The notes below the pieces were generated by a model, which was given only the letters and a program-made list of their open reading frames with translations, searched no databases and had not been told where the DNA came from. DNA of 64,000 nt. Origin: Cupriavidus metallidurans CH34. GTDB taxonomy: Bacteria > Pseudomonadota > Gammaproteobacteria > Burkholderiales > Burkholderiaceae. Of the stretch, positions 8,992 through 18,941 are shown in pieces. The first letter of the stretch is position 1, and each line of letters opens with the position of its first letter. The stretch is taken from the NCBI RefSeq assembly GCF_000196015.1, contig NC_007974.2, positions 186,001-250,000 on the forward strand, in the 5' to 3' direction. The position numbers and the translations under genes are program-made.

Positions 8992-9356
8992 CGAGGAATC
9001 GTTCCAGACTGACAGACGCTGCGTGCGCGGTGGCAATTTCCGCGATGCTGTTGGGGGCCGCCGGGGCCGCCGGGGCGCAAGCTGCGCAATCGACGCAAGC
9101 CGTCGAGCCGCCACCGTCCCCGACGTTTCACCCGAACGACGTGCCGGTAGGGGACACCACGCGGATGCTGCTCGAGGTTCAGCGCAATGGCTCGCAGGCC
9201 GGGCCGCAGCAGTCGATGACCGGTGAAGAGGCGGCCATCGGCTATGCCCGCTATATGCGCAGCTTCCAGTATCCGTTGCCCGAATTCTTCAGTAGCCAGT
9301 CGACCGGTAGCGCATTGCGTGGCAGCACGGGCAGCCCTGCGCCGGTGGGGCAGTAG
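8988..9356 (+). CDS. Small exported DUF3613-like protein of the tad locus
   Basis: This 122-residue protein starts at an ATG overlapping the tadD stop. It has a clear signal peptide (residues 1-32, ending AGAQA) and a short mature domain with TRMLLEVQRNGSQAG and EEAAIGYARYMRSFQYPLPEFF. It resembles the DUF3613 family, small exported proteins I associate with tad clusters of Burkholderiales. The family name is from memory. Its function is unknown, and its position suggests a periplasmic accessory role in pilus assembly. tadG follows after 8 bp. Confidence 0.75.
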   Translation: MTRNRSRLTDAACAVAISAMLLGAAGAAGAQAAQSTQAVEPPPSPTFHPNDVPVGDTTRMLLEVQRNGSQAGPQQSMTGEEAAIGYARYMRSFQYPLPEFFSSQSTGSALRGSTGSPAPVGQ

Positions 9357-9364
9357 GCACCGCG

Positions 9365-11092
9365 ATGCGTCACGTCACGTCCGGCTCGATCCACCCACGC
9401 CAGCGCGGCACCGTCAGTCTGATGGCTGCGCTGCTGATTGCCGCCATTGGCGTCGCGGCGCTGGTGTCGCTCGACGTCGGCTTCGTGTTCTACACGCAGC
9501 GGCAGTTGCAGAAGCTGGTGGACGTGGCGGCGCTTTCTGGCGCGCAGCAATTGAAGAGCGCTGATGATCAGGCGACGACCAATGCCAACGTGCTGTCAAG
9601 CGTGACGTCCGCCGCAGCCCAGAACGGCTACACCAAGGCCGTGGCGAATGATTGCACCACGGCAGTGGCTGGCGCGGCGGACGGCGTGCGGACGTGCCTT
9701 GGGTTGTGGGACCCCGCCAACCCTGCCAATGGCGACAGCACGCGGCACTTCGATCCGGGCTATCCGGCCACAACGGTGTCGGCCAATGCGGTGCGCGTGC
9801 AGGCCACGTTGACGGTACCGCTGCTGTTCATGTTCCAGGGGGGCCAGTCGCGGCAGCTACACGCCGAGGCGATTGCCGCCGCGAGTCCGCCCGCCGCGTC
9901 GTTCACGCTCGGCAGCGGCCTGCTCAGGCTCTCGTCGGGTAACGGCCTGCTGGGGCTGCTGCTGGGCAACTCGGTCAATCTGTCCGTGGCGGACTGGAGT
10001 GGACTGGTAGGCGCGAACGTGACGCTCGAGCAGTTGCGTTTGCGGGCAGGTGTGGGCACAGTCGATCAGTTGCTGAACACTTCGCTCTCGATCCAGGACT
10101 TCTACGCGCTGGTGCTGGGTGCGGCGGGGCAGTCGGCGCTGCTCAACGCGGCGCTTGGCAGCCCCACGACACAGCTTGGCCTGAATGGCATTGGCACCAA
10201 GGTGACGCTGGGCCAGATGCTCGACCTGGGCGTGCTGACACCGGCGGCTTCGTCTGCGGCGGAGGCGGCGCTCAATGTGGCAACGTTGCTGACCACGGCC
10301 GCCTATGTCGCGCGCGGGACGAGCGCGGTGGATCTGAGTACGCTCAACGTGAAGACCGCGCTTGGATCGATCGGCGGCTCGATGTACATCATCCAGCCGC
10401 CGAAGGTGGCCGTGGGGCCGGCCAAGCAGTATCCGGATGGAACGTGGAAGACCACTGCGACGACCGCGCAGCTTGGCCTGAAACTGGCCGCGCAGGTCTC
10501 TGTGCCGCTGGTAGTGGCCAACGTCAATCTGAATCTGCCGTTGTGGCTGCAGATCGCGCAGGCCAAGGGAGATCTGACGCATATCCAGTGCGCGGCTGCC
10601 GTTCCGGACCGGCGGGCGACGGTCAATGTGTCCACCAACGCCGTGATGGCATGCCTGGGCAACCCCGGCGGCACCGGCTGTTCCGGCGGCCCACTTACCA
10701 TCGCCGACGTCCAGTTGTCGGCGGTCGGACTGTTCCCCATTGCCGATGCGAAGATGATCGGACAGCCGATCTCGCAGTCCGGACTGGCTGGTGCAGGCAA
10801 CAGCTTCGTACTCGCACCGGGTGGTTACGTGGCTGCATCGTCGAGCACAGTGATCGGCGATACCGTGACCAACGTGATCAACGGCCTCAATCCAACGCTC
10901 GATGTCAGCCTGCTGCAACTTCAACTACTGAGCATTTCCCCGGGCTGGCTGCTGCAACAGGTGCTGAATCCATTGCTCACGCTGATCAACCAGCTCGTCA
11001 ATACCTTGACGAGCCTGCTCGGCATCAGCCTTGCCAACGCCGACTTGTGGCTCAACGGCGTCGACTGCAACAACACGGAACTCGTGTACTGA
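9365..11092 (+). CDS. tadG: TadG-like Tad pilus protein
   Basis: This 575-residue protein begins with a TadG-type prepilin-like segment (RGTVSLMAALLIAAIGVAAL) and continues with the conserved QRQLQKLVDVAALSGAQQL motif found after the membrane helix in TadE/F/G proteins. The long remainder is extracytoplasmic, rich in Leu, Val, Ala and Ser, with two pairs of cysteines near residues 420-440 and a Cys near the C-terminus. TadG proteins anchor or cap the pilus at the cell surface. It is the last structural gene of the locus. Confidence 0.85.
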   Translation: MRHVTSGSIHPRQRGTVSLMAALLIAAIGVAALVSLDVGFVFYTQRQLQKLVDVAALSGAQQLKSADDQATTNANVLSSVTSAAAQNGYTKAVANDCTTAVAGAADGVRTCLGLWDPANPANGDSTRHFDPGYPATTVSANAVRVQATLTVPLLFMFQGGQSRQLHAEAIAAASPPAASFTLGSGLLRLSSGNGLLGLLLGNSVNLSVADWSGLVGANVTLEQLRLRAGVGTVDQLLNTSLSIQDFYALVLGAAGQSALLNAALGSPTTQLGLNGIGTKVTLGQMLDLGVLTPAASSAAEAALNVATLLTTAAYVARGTSAVDLSTLNVKTALGSIGGSMYIIQPPKVAVGPAKQYPDGTWKTTATTAQLGLKLAAQVSVPLVVANVNLNLPLWLQIAQAKGDLTHIQCAAAVPDRRATVNVSTNAVMACLGNPGGTGCSGGPLTIADVQLSAVGLFPIADAKMIGQPISQSGLAGAGNSFVLAPGGYVAASSSTVIGDTVTNVINGLNPTLDVSLLQLQLLSISPGWLLQQVLNPLLTLINQLVNTLTSLLGISLANADLWLNGVDCNNTELVY

Positions 11093-11103
11093 ACTGAACG
11101 ATC

Positions 11104-12468
11104 ATGAAAGCAGACCGGTGGGCCTACGAGAGCCTTGAAGTCTATGTGTGGGAAGGCAAGTACGAGATCGCCGATCGCGTCGCGCGCTTTCTGACGCCAC
11201 TGGGCGCCGAAGTCGTTCGCGCAGGCGCGCTCGATGCGCTGCCGGCCGAACCACGGGTCAAGCCCAGCATCGCCGTCATCAGTGCGTCGGCGATCGGCTC
11301 CGCCAAGTTCACGCTGGATTGGGAAGCCGCGCACGGCATGCCGGTGATCTGGGTCGGCGCGCCCGACCGCGAGAGCGATCCCGGTCGGTTCCCGCCCGAG
11401 TACGCCTACATCCTGCCCCACGATTTCACCGGCGCCGATCTGCGCACGCAGATAGCCAAGCTGATGCCGCAATTGATGGCGGCCGCCGAGGCTCGCCCGG
11501 ATGTGGCCGATCTCGTCGCCGGGTCTGCGGCAATGCAGTCGCTGCTGGAGCAGGTCGATACCTTCGCCAACTTCGACAGCAACGTGATGCTCTATGGCGA
11601 GACCGGCGCGGGGAAGGAACGCATCGCGCGGCTCTTTCACGATCGCAACGCGACGTATGGCAAGGGACCGTTCGTGGCGGTCAACTGCGGCGCGATTCCC
11701 GATGGGCTGTTCGAGTCGCAGTTCTTCGGTCACGCCAAGGGCGCGTTCACCGGCGCGATGTTCGCACATCGTGGCTTCTTCGAGCAGGCCACCGGCGGCA
11801 CGCTGTTCCTTGATGAGATCGGCGACTTGCCGCTGTTCCAGCAGGTCAAGCTGCTGCGCGTGCTGGAGGAGAACGCGGTGACGCGGCTCGGCTCCGCCAT
11901 GGCGGTCAAGCTGGACTTCCGGCTGGTGGCCGCCACCAACAAGGATCTGCGCGAAGCCGTGACGCAGGGCCGCTTCCGCGCGGATTTGTACTTCCGGCTG
12001 GCCGTGATCGAACTGCGGCTGCCCAGCCTGGAGGACCGTGGCCCTGCGGACAAGATCGGTCTGCTGCAATCGTTCATGCGCCACATGATCGGCGCCGCCG
12101 CCTACGATGCGCTGCCGCCGATGCCAGACTGGCTCAAGGGCGCCGTGGGCTCCGCGTTCTTCGTCGGTAACGTGCGCGAACTGCGCAACCTGGCCGAACG
12201 CATCGGCATCACGGTCCAGCAGCGCGGCGAATGGGACGAGGCGCGCATCCGGCCGCTGTTTCGCTCGCTGCGCCCCGGCGCGTTCGATGGCACCGAGCGG
12301 GCCGACCCGCGCGGCGACGCGGAGGAGCGCCGCCGCATCATTGCCGCGCTCGATGCCAACAGCTGGCGACGCCAGGACACGGCAACGTGCCTCGGCATCA
12401 GCCGCAAGGTGCTGTGGGAAAAAATGCGCAAGTTCCAGATCGAGGACAGCGAGGCGGAGCCGGTCTGA
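11104..12468 (+). CDS. Sigma-54-dependent activator linked to the tad locus
   Basis: This 454-residue protein is a bacterial enhancer-binding protein. Residues 1-125 form a receiver-like domain without a clear acidic phospho-acceptor pocket. Residues about 137-370 form the AAA+ domain, with Walker A GETGAGKE near 166, the sigma-54 contact loop GAFTGA at about 213-218 and Walker [14 protein letters not shown]. The C-terminus has a Fis-type HTH ([17 protein letters not shown]). It lies 11 bp after tadG, so it probably controls this locus. I did not find a convincing -24/-12 promoter in front of flp within the window. Confidence 0.93.
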   Translation: MKADRWAYESLEVYVWEGKYEIADRVARFLTPLGAEVVRAGALDALPAEPRVKPSIAVISASAIGSAKFTLDWEAAHGMPVIWVGAPDRESDPGRFPPEYAYILPHDFTGADLRTQIAKLMPQLMAAAEARPDVADLVAGSAAMQSLLEQVDTFANFDSNVMLYGETGAGKERIARLFHDRNATYGKGPFVAVNCGAIPDGLFESQFFGHAKGAFTGAMFAHRGFFEQATGGTLFLDEIGDLPLFQQVKLLRVLEENAVTRLGSAMAVKLDFRLVAATNKDLREAVTQGRFRADLYFRLAVIELRLPSLEDRGPADKIGLLQSFMRHMIGAAAYDALPPMPDWLKGAVGSAFFVGNVRELRNLAERIGITVQQRGEWDEARIRPLFRSLRPGAFDGTERADPRGDAEERRRIIAALDANSWRRQDTATCLGISRKVLWEKMRKFQIEDSEAEPV

Positions 12469-12564
12469 GTGGTGTCCGCGTACCGTTTGGTGGCCGCGAC
12501 GTTATGATGCGGGACCGCACGGTATCTGCCGTGCTCTTGGCGCCACTGTGCCGAAGGACCCGAA

Positions 12565-13710
12565 TTGCGTTTTCTCCACACCGCCGACTGGCATCTTGGT
12601 CGGCTCTTCCACGCCCGTAGCCTGATCGAGGATCAGTCTCATGTGCTCGACCAGTTCGTCGCGCTGGTGCGCGATCTGCGCCCCGACGCCGTGCTGATTG
12701 CCGGCGACGTGTACGACCGCGCGGTGCCGCCGCCGGAGGCCGTGGCGCTGCTCGACGATGTGCTGGCGCGTATCGTGGTGGATGCGGGCGTACCCGTGGT
12801 GATGATCGCAGGCAATCACGACAGCGCCCAACGCCTCGGTTTCGGCGCGCGCCTGCTGGCCGCGCGGGGTCTGCACGTGGCGGGGCGCACCGGTCCGGAA
12901 ACGTCCTGCGTGACGCTGCACGATGCGCACGGCGAGGTGCGCATCTACGCCTTGCCCTATGCCGAACCGGCGGCGGTGCGCGACGCGCTCGGCACCGACT
13001 TGCCGACGCACGAAGCCGCATTGAACGCCCAGCTCGACGCCGTCCGCGCCACGCATCCCGCAGGCGTCCGTTCTGTGGCCGTGGCCCATGCTTTCGTGGT
13101 GGGCGGCGCGGTCAGCGAATCGGAGCGCCCGCTGAGCGTGGGCGGTAGCGGTGCCGTGGCCGCGGACGTGTTCCACGGCTTCGATTTCGTGGCATTGGGA
13201 CATCTGCATCGTCCGCAATCCATCGGCGCTAGGATTCACTATTCGGGGTCGCTGCTCAAGTATTCGCTGTCGGAAACCGAACACATCAAGACGGTATCGC
13301 TGATCGATGTTGACGCCGAGGGTGGCGTCCGGATCGAGGCGATACCGCTGCGACCGTTGCGCGAACTGCGCGTGCTGACCGGCACGCTGGCCGGCTTGCT
13401 TGAGGCGGGCGCCACCGACCCGCACCGGGACGACTACGTCCATGCGGTGCTGACCGACGCGGGCGCGTTGCTGGACCCGATGGCGCGACTGCGCCAGGTC
13501 TATCCGAACGCACTGGCGATCGAGCGCGCGGTGCTGGCGCGCAGCGGGCAGGCCGGGGAAGCGGGGCGCAAGCTGCGGGAACTGGATACGGCCAGCCTGT
13601 TTGCGAATTTTTTCCGCGAGGTGGCTGACACAGACCTCGACGATGATCAGCGCCGCGCGCTCGACGATCTATTGGCAGTCATGCAGGCATCGGAAAGGGA
13701 GTCGGCATGA
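12565..13710 (+). CDS. sbcD: SbcCD exonuclease subunit D
   Basis: SbcD is the nuclease subunit of the SbcCD (Mre11-Rad50-like) complex, which cleaves DNA hairpins and blocked double-strand ends. The 381-residue protein starts at a TTG and has the metallophosphoesterase motifs in order: TADWHLGR, AGDVYDR, GNHDSA, AHAFVVGG and GHLHRPQ. Length and motifs are normal. Its 3' end overlaps the sbcC start (ATGA), the usual arrangement for this operon. Confidence 0.96.
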   Translation: MRFLHTADWHLGRLFHARSLIEDQSHVLDQFVALVRDLRPDAVLIAGDVYDRAVPPPEAVALLDDVLARIVVDAGVPVVMIAGNHDSAQRLGFGARLLAARGLHVAGRTGPETSCVTLHDAHGEVRIYALPYAEPAAVRDALGTDLPTHEAALNAQLDAVRATHPAGVRSVAVAHAFVVGGAVSESERPLSVGGSGAVAADVFHGFDFVALGHLHRPQSIGARIHYSGSLLKYSLSETEHIKTVSLIDVDAEGGVRIEAIPLRPLRELRVLTGTLAGLLEAGATDPHRDDYVHAVLTDAGALLDPMARLRQVYPNALAIERAVLARSGQAGEAGRKLRELDTASLFANFFREVADTDLDDDQRRALDDLLAVMQASERESA

Positions 13711-16700
13711 AACCGCTTTACCTGAAACTGCAGGCCTTCGGCCCGTTCGCCGCCACGGAGACGATTGACTTCACGCGGCTCGGCGACCAGGCGTTCTTCC
13801 TGATCCACGGCCCCACGGGCGCAGGCAAGACCACGCTGCTCGATGCCATCTGCTTCGCGCTCTATGGCGATACATCAGGTGGCGAGCGCAGCGCGCAGGA
13901 CATGCGCAGCGCCAATGCGGACCCAGCCCTGCGGACCGAGGTCACCTTGGAGTTCTCGCTTGGGGCGACACGCTATCGCGTGACGCGTTCTCCGACGCAG
14001 GACCGCCCGAGCCCGCGTGCGGCCGGCGGCTTCGTCAAGGAGACTGCGAAGGCGCAGCTCGATGCCCAGGTGGACGGTGAGTGGAAAAGCCACGCCAGCC
14101 AGCCGGTCCGTGTGACCGACGCGGTGCGAGTCCTGCTCGGCTTCGACAGCGCGCAGTTCCGGCAGGTGATCGTGCTGCCGCAGGGACGTTTCCGCGAATT
14201 GCTGACGGCGGACTCGAAGGCGCGGCAGTCGATCCTCGAGCGTCTGTTCCAGACCGAGCTCTACCGCCGCGTCGAGGAACTGCTCAAGGAGCAGGCCGCG
14301 AGCATTCGCCGCGAAGCCGAGGAGATCTCGGTACGACGCAAGACCTTGCTGGAACAGTATCAGTTGCCCTCCGAGCTGGCGCTTGACGAACGTATCGCCG
14401 CGCATCGGGAGACGTTGACCGAGCTGGAACGGCGCGAAGCGCTGGCGCGTGCGGGTAGCGAAGCGGCGCAGGCGTCCTTGCGCAAGGGCGAGCTGGAGAG
14501 CACGCAGATCAAGGCCTGGAAAGAGGCGGAGGGCGCCTATGCCGTGCTGTCGGCCCGCGTGCCGGCGGTCGACACGGACCGCGCTCGCCTGCAGGCCGCG
14601 CGACGCGCGGCGCAGGTGACGCCGGTTGCGCAACTGCTTGAGGTTGCCAGACAGGATCAGACGGCCGCACTCGCCGCGAATGCCGCCGCCGGGACACGCG
14701 TGGCAAGCGCCAGCCGGGCCGCCGATATCGCAACAGGTGCGCTGCGCGCGGAACAGGCGCGTGGCGAAGCGCGTTTGGCCGCGCAACGCACCGTGGCGAA
14801 ACTGGAAGCAATTCTCCCGCAGGCACGCAGGCTTGGCGTGCTGCGCAACGGCGTGGCGCTGGCGAGTACCGGACTGGCCGCTGCCCAGGTGGCGCTTACC
14901 GCCAAGGCGAAGGCGCGCGATGCCGCCGTGGCGGCGGCGAAGACGCTGGAAGGCGAGCTGGAGCTTGCGCGGCGCGACGGCGCAAATGCGCAGGCCCTGC
15001 AGCTTCAGCTTGGACTGGCGCGCGAACGCGCGACGCGGGTGGCACGTTGCCGGCAACTCGATGCCGAACTTGGGCCTTTGCGCGAATCGCTTGCCGCTGC
15101 GGAAGCCGGCGCCAGCCGGGCGACGCAGACGCGCGATACCGCGCGCGTCGCAATGCGTCAGGCGGAATCGGACTGGCGCTTTGGCCAGGCGGCACGCCTT
15201 GCCGCTGGCGTGAAGCGTGGCGAACCTTGCCCCGTCTGTGGTGGCAAGGACCACCCTGCGCTGGCGCAGCAGACGCTGGCGCTGGTGACCGACGAGGACC
15301 TCGATACCACGCGAGCCGTCTTGCAACATGCCGACGAGGCGTTGGCCGACGCGCAGGCCGTGCGACAAAAGGCCGAGGCAAACGTCGCCCAATGTCAGGT
15401 GCGTCTGGCGGATCTGCGCGAAGGCGCGGGCGATGTGTCCGACGCGGGCGTGCAGGCGTTAGATCAGGAAATCCAGACGCTGACCGCCAGCGGCGCGAAG
15501 GCCGAGGCTGCGGCAACCCGCGCGGAACGGCTCGCGGCCCAGACCATACAGGCGCGTCAGGCGCAGGAGTCTGCCGAAGCCGCAGTGCAGGCGGCCGAAG
15601 GCGCATTGCGCACGGCGATGCATGAGCACGCTCAGCAAGATGGCGAGTGGCGTGCCGCGAGTGCGCAGGTGCCCGAGGATTCGCGTGACCCTGACGTCGT
15701 GACCGCATCGCTCGAAGCCGCGCAGCGCGAAGCCGGCGCACTGGAGGCCGCATTGCAGGCGGCCCAGGGCGCCGAGCGCGATGCGGTGGCACTGCTGGCC
15801 GGTGCGAATGCGGCACTGGCCGCCGCGCGCGAAGCCACTACTCGTGCCGAGGAGCGGGCCGCGCAACGCGAAGCCGCCTTTGTGGAGGCACTTGCCACCG
15901 CCGGATTCGCCGGAGCGGACGACTACCGCGCCGCATCCCTGGCTGACGATGCCACGCGCGTGCTTGACGACGCCGTGCGTGCGTTCGATGTCGATCTGGC
16001 TCGCGCCGCGGAATGGCGCCAACGCACGGCGGAAATCGGTCAGGCGTTGCAGACGCCGGACATGCCTGCATTGCTCGCGGCACGCGATGCGGCGGCTGTT
16101 CAGCTTGAAGCGGCGATCCGGCAGCGCAGCGAACTGGCCGCGGTGCGCGATGCGCTGTTGCAGTGCAAGGGCTTGCTCGATTCGCTGGCCGCCGAAGGAC
16201 GCGACGTCGAGACGCGCTACGCAGTGCTCGGCCGCCTGTCGGAAGTGGCGAACGGCAATAATCCGCGCCGCATGACGTTCCAGCGTTTCGTGCTGGCCAC
16301 GTTGCTCGACGAGGTGCTGGAAGCTGCGTCGCTACGGCTGTTGCGCATGAGCCGGGGTCGCTACGCGCTGCAACGTGTGCGAGAGCAGGGCGATCAGCGC
16401 GTGGCCGGTGGCCTTGACCTCGAAGTGTTCGACCACGATACCGGCGGCACGCGCCCGGCCAATACGCTGTCCGGCGGCGAAGGCTTCCTGGCGTCACTGT
16501 CGCTGGCGCTGGGTCTGGCCGATGTGGTGCAGTCGCGTGCCGGTGGCATCCAGCTCGATACGCTGTTCGTTGACGAAGGCTTCGGCACGCTCGATCCGGA
16601 AAGTCTCGACTTCGCGATTCGCACGCTGCTCGATCTTCAGCAGGCCGGACGGCTGGTCGGCATCATCTCGCACGTAACCGAACTGCGCGAGCGGATCGAC

Positions 16701-16760
16701 GTGCGGCTTGAGGTCCGGCCCGGCGTGGCGGGCAGTCAAGCCGTGTTGCGCCTGCCCTGA
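13707..16760 (+). CDS. sbcC: SbcCD exonuclease subunit C (SMC-like ATPase)
   Basis: SbcC is the Rad50-like ATPase of the SbcCD nuclease. In the 1017-residue protein, Walker A is GPTGAGKTTLLDAI near residue 35, followed by a long Ala/Glu/Arg-rich coiled coil. The zinc hook CPVC lies at about residues 508-511, then comes the returning coil and a C-terminal ATPase half with the signature LSGGEGFLASL and Walker B DTLFVDEGFGTLDPE. All functional elements are intact. It is co-transcribed with sbcD. Confidence 0.96.
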   Translation: MKPLYLKLQAFGPFAATETIDFTRLGDQAFFLIHGPTGAGKTTLLDAICFALYGDTSGGERSAQDMRSANADPALRTEVTLEFSLGATRYRVTRSPTQDRPSPRAAGGFVKETAKAQLDAQVDGEWKSHASQPVRVTDAVRVLLGFDSAQFRQVIVLPQGRFRELLTADSKARQSILERLFQTELYRRVEELLKEQAASIRREAEEISVRRKTLLEQYQLPSELALDERIAAHRETLTELERREALARAGSEAAQASLRKGELESTQIKAWKEAEGAYAVLSARVPAVDTDRARLQAARRAAQVTPVAQLLEVARQDQTAALAANAAAGTRVASASRAADIATGALRAEQARGEARLAAQRTVAKLEAILPQARRLGVLRNGVALASTGLAAAQVALTAKAKARDAAVAAAKTLEGELELARRDGANAQALQLQLGLARERATRVARCRQLDAELGPLRESLAAAEAGASRATQTRDTARVAMRQAESDWRFGQAARLAAGVKRGEPCPVCGGKDHPALAQQTLALVTDEDLDTTRAVLQHADEALADAQAVRQKAEANVAQCQVRLADLREGAGDVSDAGVQALDQEIQTLTASGAKAEAAATRAERLAAQTIQARQAQESAEAAVQAAEGALRTAMHEHAQQDGEWRAASAQVPEDSRDPDVVTASLEAAQREAGALEAALQAAQGAERDAVALLAGANAALAAAREATTRAEERAAQREAAFVEALATAGFAGADDYRAASLADDATRVLDDAVRAFDVDLARAAEWRQRTAEIGQALQTPDMPALLAARDAAAVQLEAAIRQRSELAAVRDALLQCKGLLDSLAAEGRDVETRYAVLGRLSEVANGNNPRRMTFQRFVLATLLDEVLEAASLRLLRMSRGRYALQRVREQGDQRVAGGLDLEVFDHDTGGTRPANTLSGGEGFLASLSLALGLADVVQSRAGGIQLDTLFVDEGFGTLDPESLDFAIRTLLDLQQAGRLVGIISHVTELRERIDVRLEVRPGVAGSQAVLRLP

Positions 16761-16789
16761 ACCCTGAGCCCCGGGCCCTCGGCGCCGGA

Positions 16790-16809
16790 GCGCGCCGTGG
16801 AAGGCGCGC
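16790..16809 (+). terminator. GC-rich hairpin after sbcC
   Basis: A perfect 7-bp stem (GCGCGCC/GGCGCGC) with a 6-base loop lies 30 bp after the sbcC stop. There is no T-run, so termination here is only possible. The remaining intergenic DNA to 17004 should hold the promoter of the downstream peptidase gene. Confidence 0.35.
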
Positions 16810-17004
16810 GAGCGCAATTCCACGCGCGCGCCACTTGGGAGATACCCCAAATCGCGACGCGGACGCCACGTGCCTAGAATATTCGGCGAGCACTTAATAA
16901 AATGTAGTTCCGCCTATCGGAACTTCGAGGGAGGGGAGGCTGCGACGAATCCGTCTGGCCTTTTTCCTTCCTGCTCGATCCCATAACGAATATTCGGAGG
17001 TGTC

Positions 17005-18441
17005 GTGCGTATCCATCGTCGTCCAGAAGCTGTTCGTGCCCTGGTGGCCGCCGTGCTCGTGACCTGCGCCGCAGGGGCCGTTGCCCAGAGCCTGCCCGCC
17101 AGCAAGGCGCCCCCCGCCACGCTCACGCCCGACCAGCAGCGTTTTCACGATATCTACAAGGAACTGGTCGAGATCAACACGACGCATTCGGCCGGGGACA
17201 GTGCCCAGGCGGCGCGCGCGATGGAGAAGCGACTGGTGGAGGCAGGCTTCTCCGCGTCGGATATCCAGGTGTTCGAGCCGTTTCCGCGCAAGGGCAATCT
17301 GGTGATGCGCTTCAAGGGCACCGGCGCCAGGCAGCCGGTTCTGCTGCTGGCGCATATCGACGTCGTGGAGGCCAAGCGCGAGGACTGGAAGACCGACCCC
17401 TTCCAGCTTCAGGAGACCAATGGCTACTTCACCGCGCGTGGCTCCATCGACGACAAGGCGATGGCGTCGGCGTTCGTGTCGGTGCTGGGGCAGTTGAAGC
17501 AGGAAGGCTTCAAGCCGTCGCGCGACATCATCCTGGCGCTCACGTCCGACGAGGAGCGCGGCGACGTGCCCAGCAATGGCGCCGACTGGCTGGTGAAGAA
17601 CAAGCCTGAACTGCTGAAGGCCGAGTTCGGCATCAACGAGGGCGGCGGCGGCGAGCTGCGCGACGGCAAGCCGGTGCTGCACCGCGTTCAGGTGGCCGAG
17701 AAGATGTACACGACCTACGAACTGGAAGTGCGCGACGTGGGCGGGCATAGCTCGGTGCCGACCAAGTCCAATCCTGTGTACGCGATGTCCGAGGCGCTGA
17801 GCCGCCTGGGTGCGTACCAGTTCCCGGTCAAGATGGCCGACGTGACGCAGACCTACTTCGCGCGCAGCGCTCCGCTGGCGAAGGGGCAGCTTGCCGAGGA
17901 CATGCGCGAGGTTGGCACGGGCCGTCCGAGCCAGGCGGCGATCGACCGGCTGTCGGCCATTCCGTTCTACAACGCACAGCTTCGCACCACCTGTGTGGCG
18001 ACCATGGTCAATGCGGGGCACGCCGAGAACGCGCTGCCGCAATCAGCCAAGGCCATCGTCAACTGTCGCATCCTGCCGCATGACGATCCGGCCGACATCG
18101 ACCGCCAGCTCAAGTCGGCCCTCGGTAACGACAAGATCAGCGTGCGATACATCAACAAGCCGCTGGCCAGCCCGGCCTCTCCGCTAGACGGCGCGCTGAT
18201 GAAGGAAGTCGACGCGCTGACCAAGCAGATGTGGGATGTGCCGGTGATTCCGGCCATGAGCACGGGCGCAACCGACAGCCGCTTCATGCGCAATGCCGGT
18301 ATCCGGATGTACGGCGTTTCCGGCCTGTTCACCGAACCGTCGGACATGCGCGCGCATGGTCTGGACGAGCGCATCGAGATTGCGCGCCTGTACGATGGCC
18401 GCGAGTTTCTCTACCGTCTGGTGAAGCGGTTGTCGGAATAA
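17005..18441 (+). CDS. Exported M20-family metallopeptidase
   Basis: This 478-residue protein starts at a GTG preceded by a good GGAGG site at 16996-17000. It has a signal peptide (residues 1-28, ending AVAQ). The M20 metallopeptidase fold is recognised from the metal-site segments LLAHIDVVEA, GSIDDKAMA, TSDEERGD and the late GATDSRFMR, with a dimerisation domain in between. Such enzymes hydrolyse peptides or N-acyl amino acids with two zinc ions, and the exact substrate cannot be read from the sequence. It has its own promoter region and is followed by about 500 bp without a gene. Confidence 0.88.
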   Translation: MRIHRRPEAVRALVAAVLVTCAAGAVAQSLPASKAPPATLTPDQQRFHDIYKELVEINTTHSAGDSAQAARAMEKRLVEAGFSASDIQVFEPFPRKGNLVMRFKGTGARQPVLLLAHIDVVEAKREDWKTDPFQLQETNGYFTARGSIDDKAMASAFVSVLGQLKQEGFKPSRDIILALTSDEERGDVPSNGADWLVKNKPELLKAEFGINEGGGGELRDGKPVLHRVQVAEKMYTTYELEVRDVGGHSSVPTKSNPVYAMSEALSRLGAYQFPVKMADVTQTYFARSAPLAKGQLAEDMREVGTGRPSQAAIDRLSAIPFYNAQLRTTCVATMVNAGHAENALPQSAKAIVNCRILPHDDPADIDRQLKSALGNDKISVRYINKPLASPASPLDGALMKEVDALTKQMWDVPVIPAMSTGATDSRFMRNAGIRMYGVSGLFTEPSDMRAHGLDERIEIARLYDGREFLYRLVKRLSE

Positions 18442-18941
18442 TTTCGTAAAACTGCGATTCCGCAAGGCATCGGCGGGCGTTGCGCACTACCATGCGTGGT
18501 AGCTGTGCATCGCCCACCGTACCTTTGGTTCAAGCCTGTTTTAGCCCGCCTCTGGTCGTGTATGACGCTGCCCGGCGGGCTGGCCGATTATCGCCCGAGA
18601 CGTGGCCCCCCGCCTTGACCCTGTTTTGGCGACAGGTGTAACCTTTGTTCATTCTGCGAATTGGAGTTCGTATCGCGAACTCTATGGGAATCCGGTGAAC
18701 AAGGCAGGAAATTACTGACGTTCGCTGGTATTCGCAGCAAGCATCTGCATGAAGCCGCAGCAAGATGGCTGACAAAACAACTGCAAGATTGTTGGACTGT
18801 CCTTGACGGACCACCGCGCACGGAGCGCGGGGACATCAGACAGGACGCCCGTCCAGCCACTGCCGGAGACAGCTTTGCGTGCCGCGCCCCTTTGCGGCCG
18901 GTCCCGGTATGCGCGCCGGACCCTTCCATACTGGAACGCAA
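18442..18941. other. Intergenic region upstream of pcaIJF
   Basis: This 500-bp stretch has no gene I can support. A sigma-70-like pair TTGACC (18615-18620) and TAACCT (18639-18644, 18-bp spacer) is a weak promoter candidate. It is followed by the palindrome annotated at 18664-18682. A leader of roughly 260 nt would precede pcaI. A short open frame beginning at 18661 shows no family resemblance. Confidence 0.45.
18664..18682. promoter_or_regulatory. Palindromic operator candidate for pcaIJF (IclR/PcaR-like)
   Basis: The sequence GAGTTCG-tatcg-CGAACTC is a perfect 7-5-7 inverted repeat upstream of pcaIJF. Its core GTTCGTATCGCGAAC resembles the binding element that I recall for PcaR-type IclR regulators of pca genes. 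The symmetry is directly visible. The identity of the regulator is inference. Confidence 0.5.

Noticed and set aside
1..12468. A sigma-54 promoter for the tad locus
   Set aside because: I looked for TGGCAC-N5-TTGC in 1-103 and 296-632 and found only poor matches with wrong spacing.
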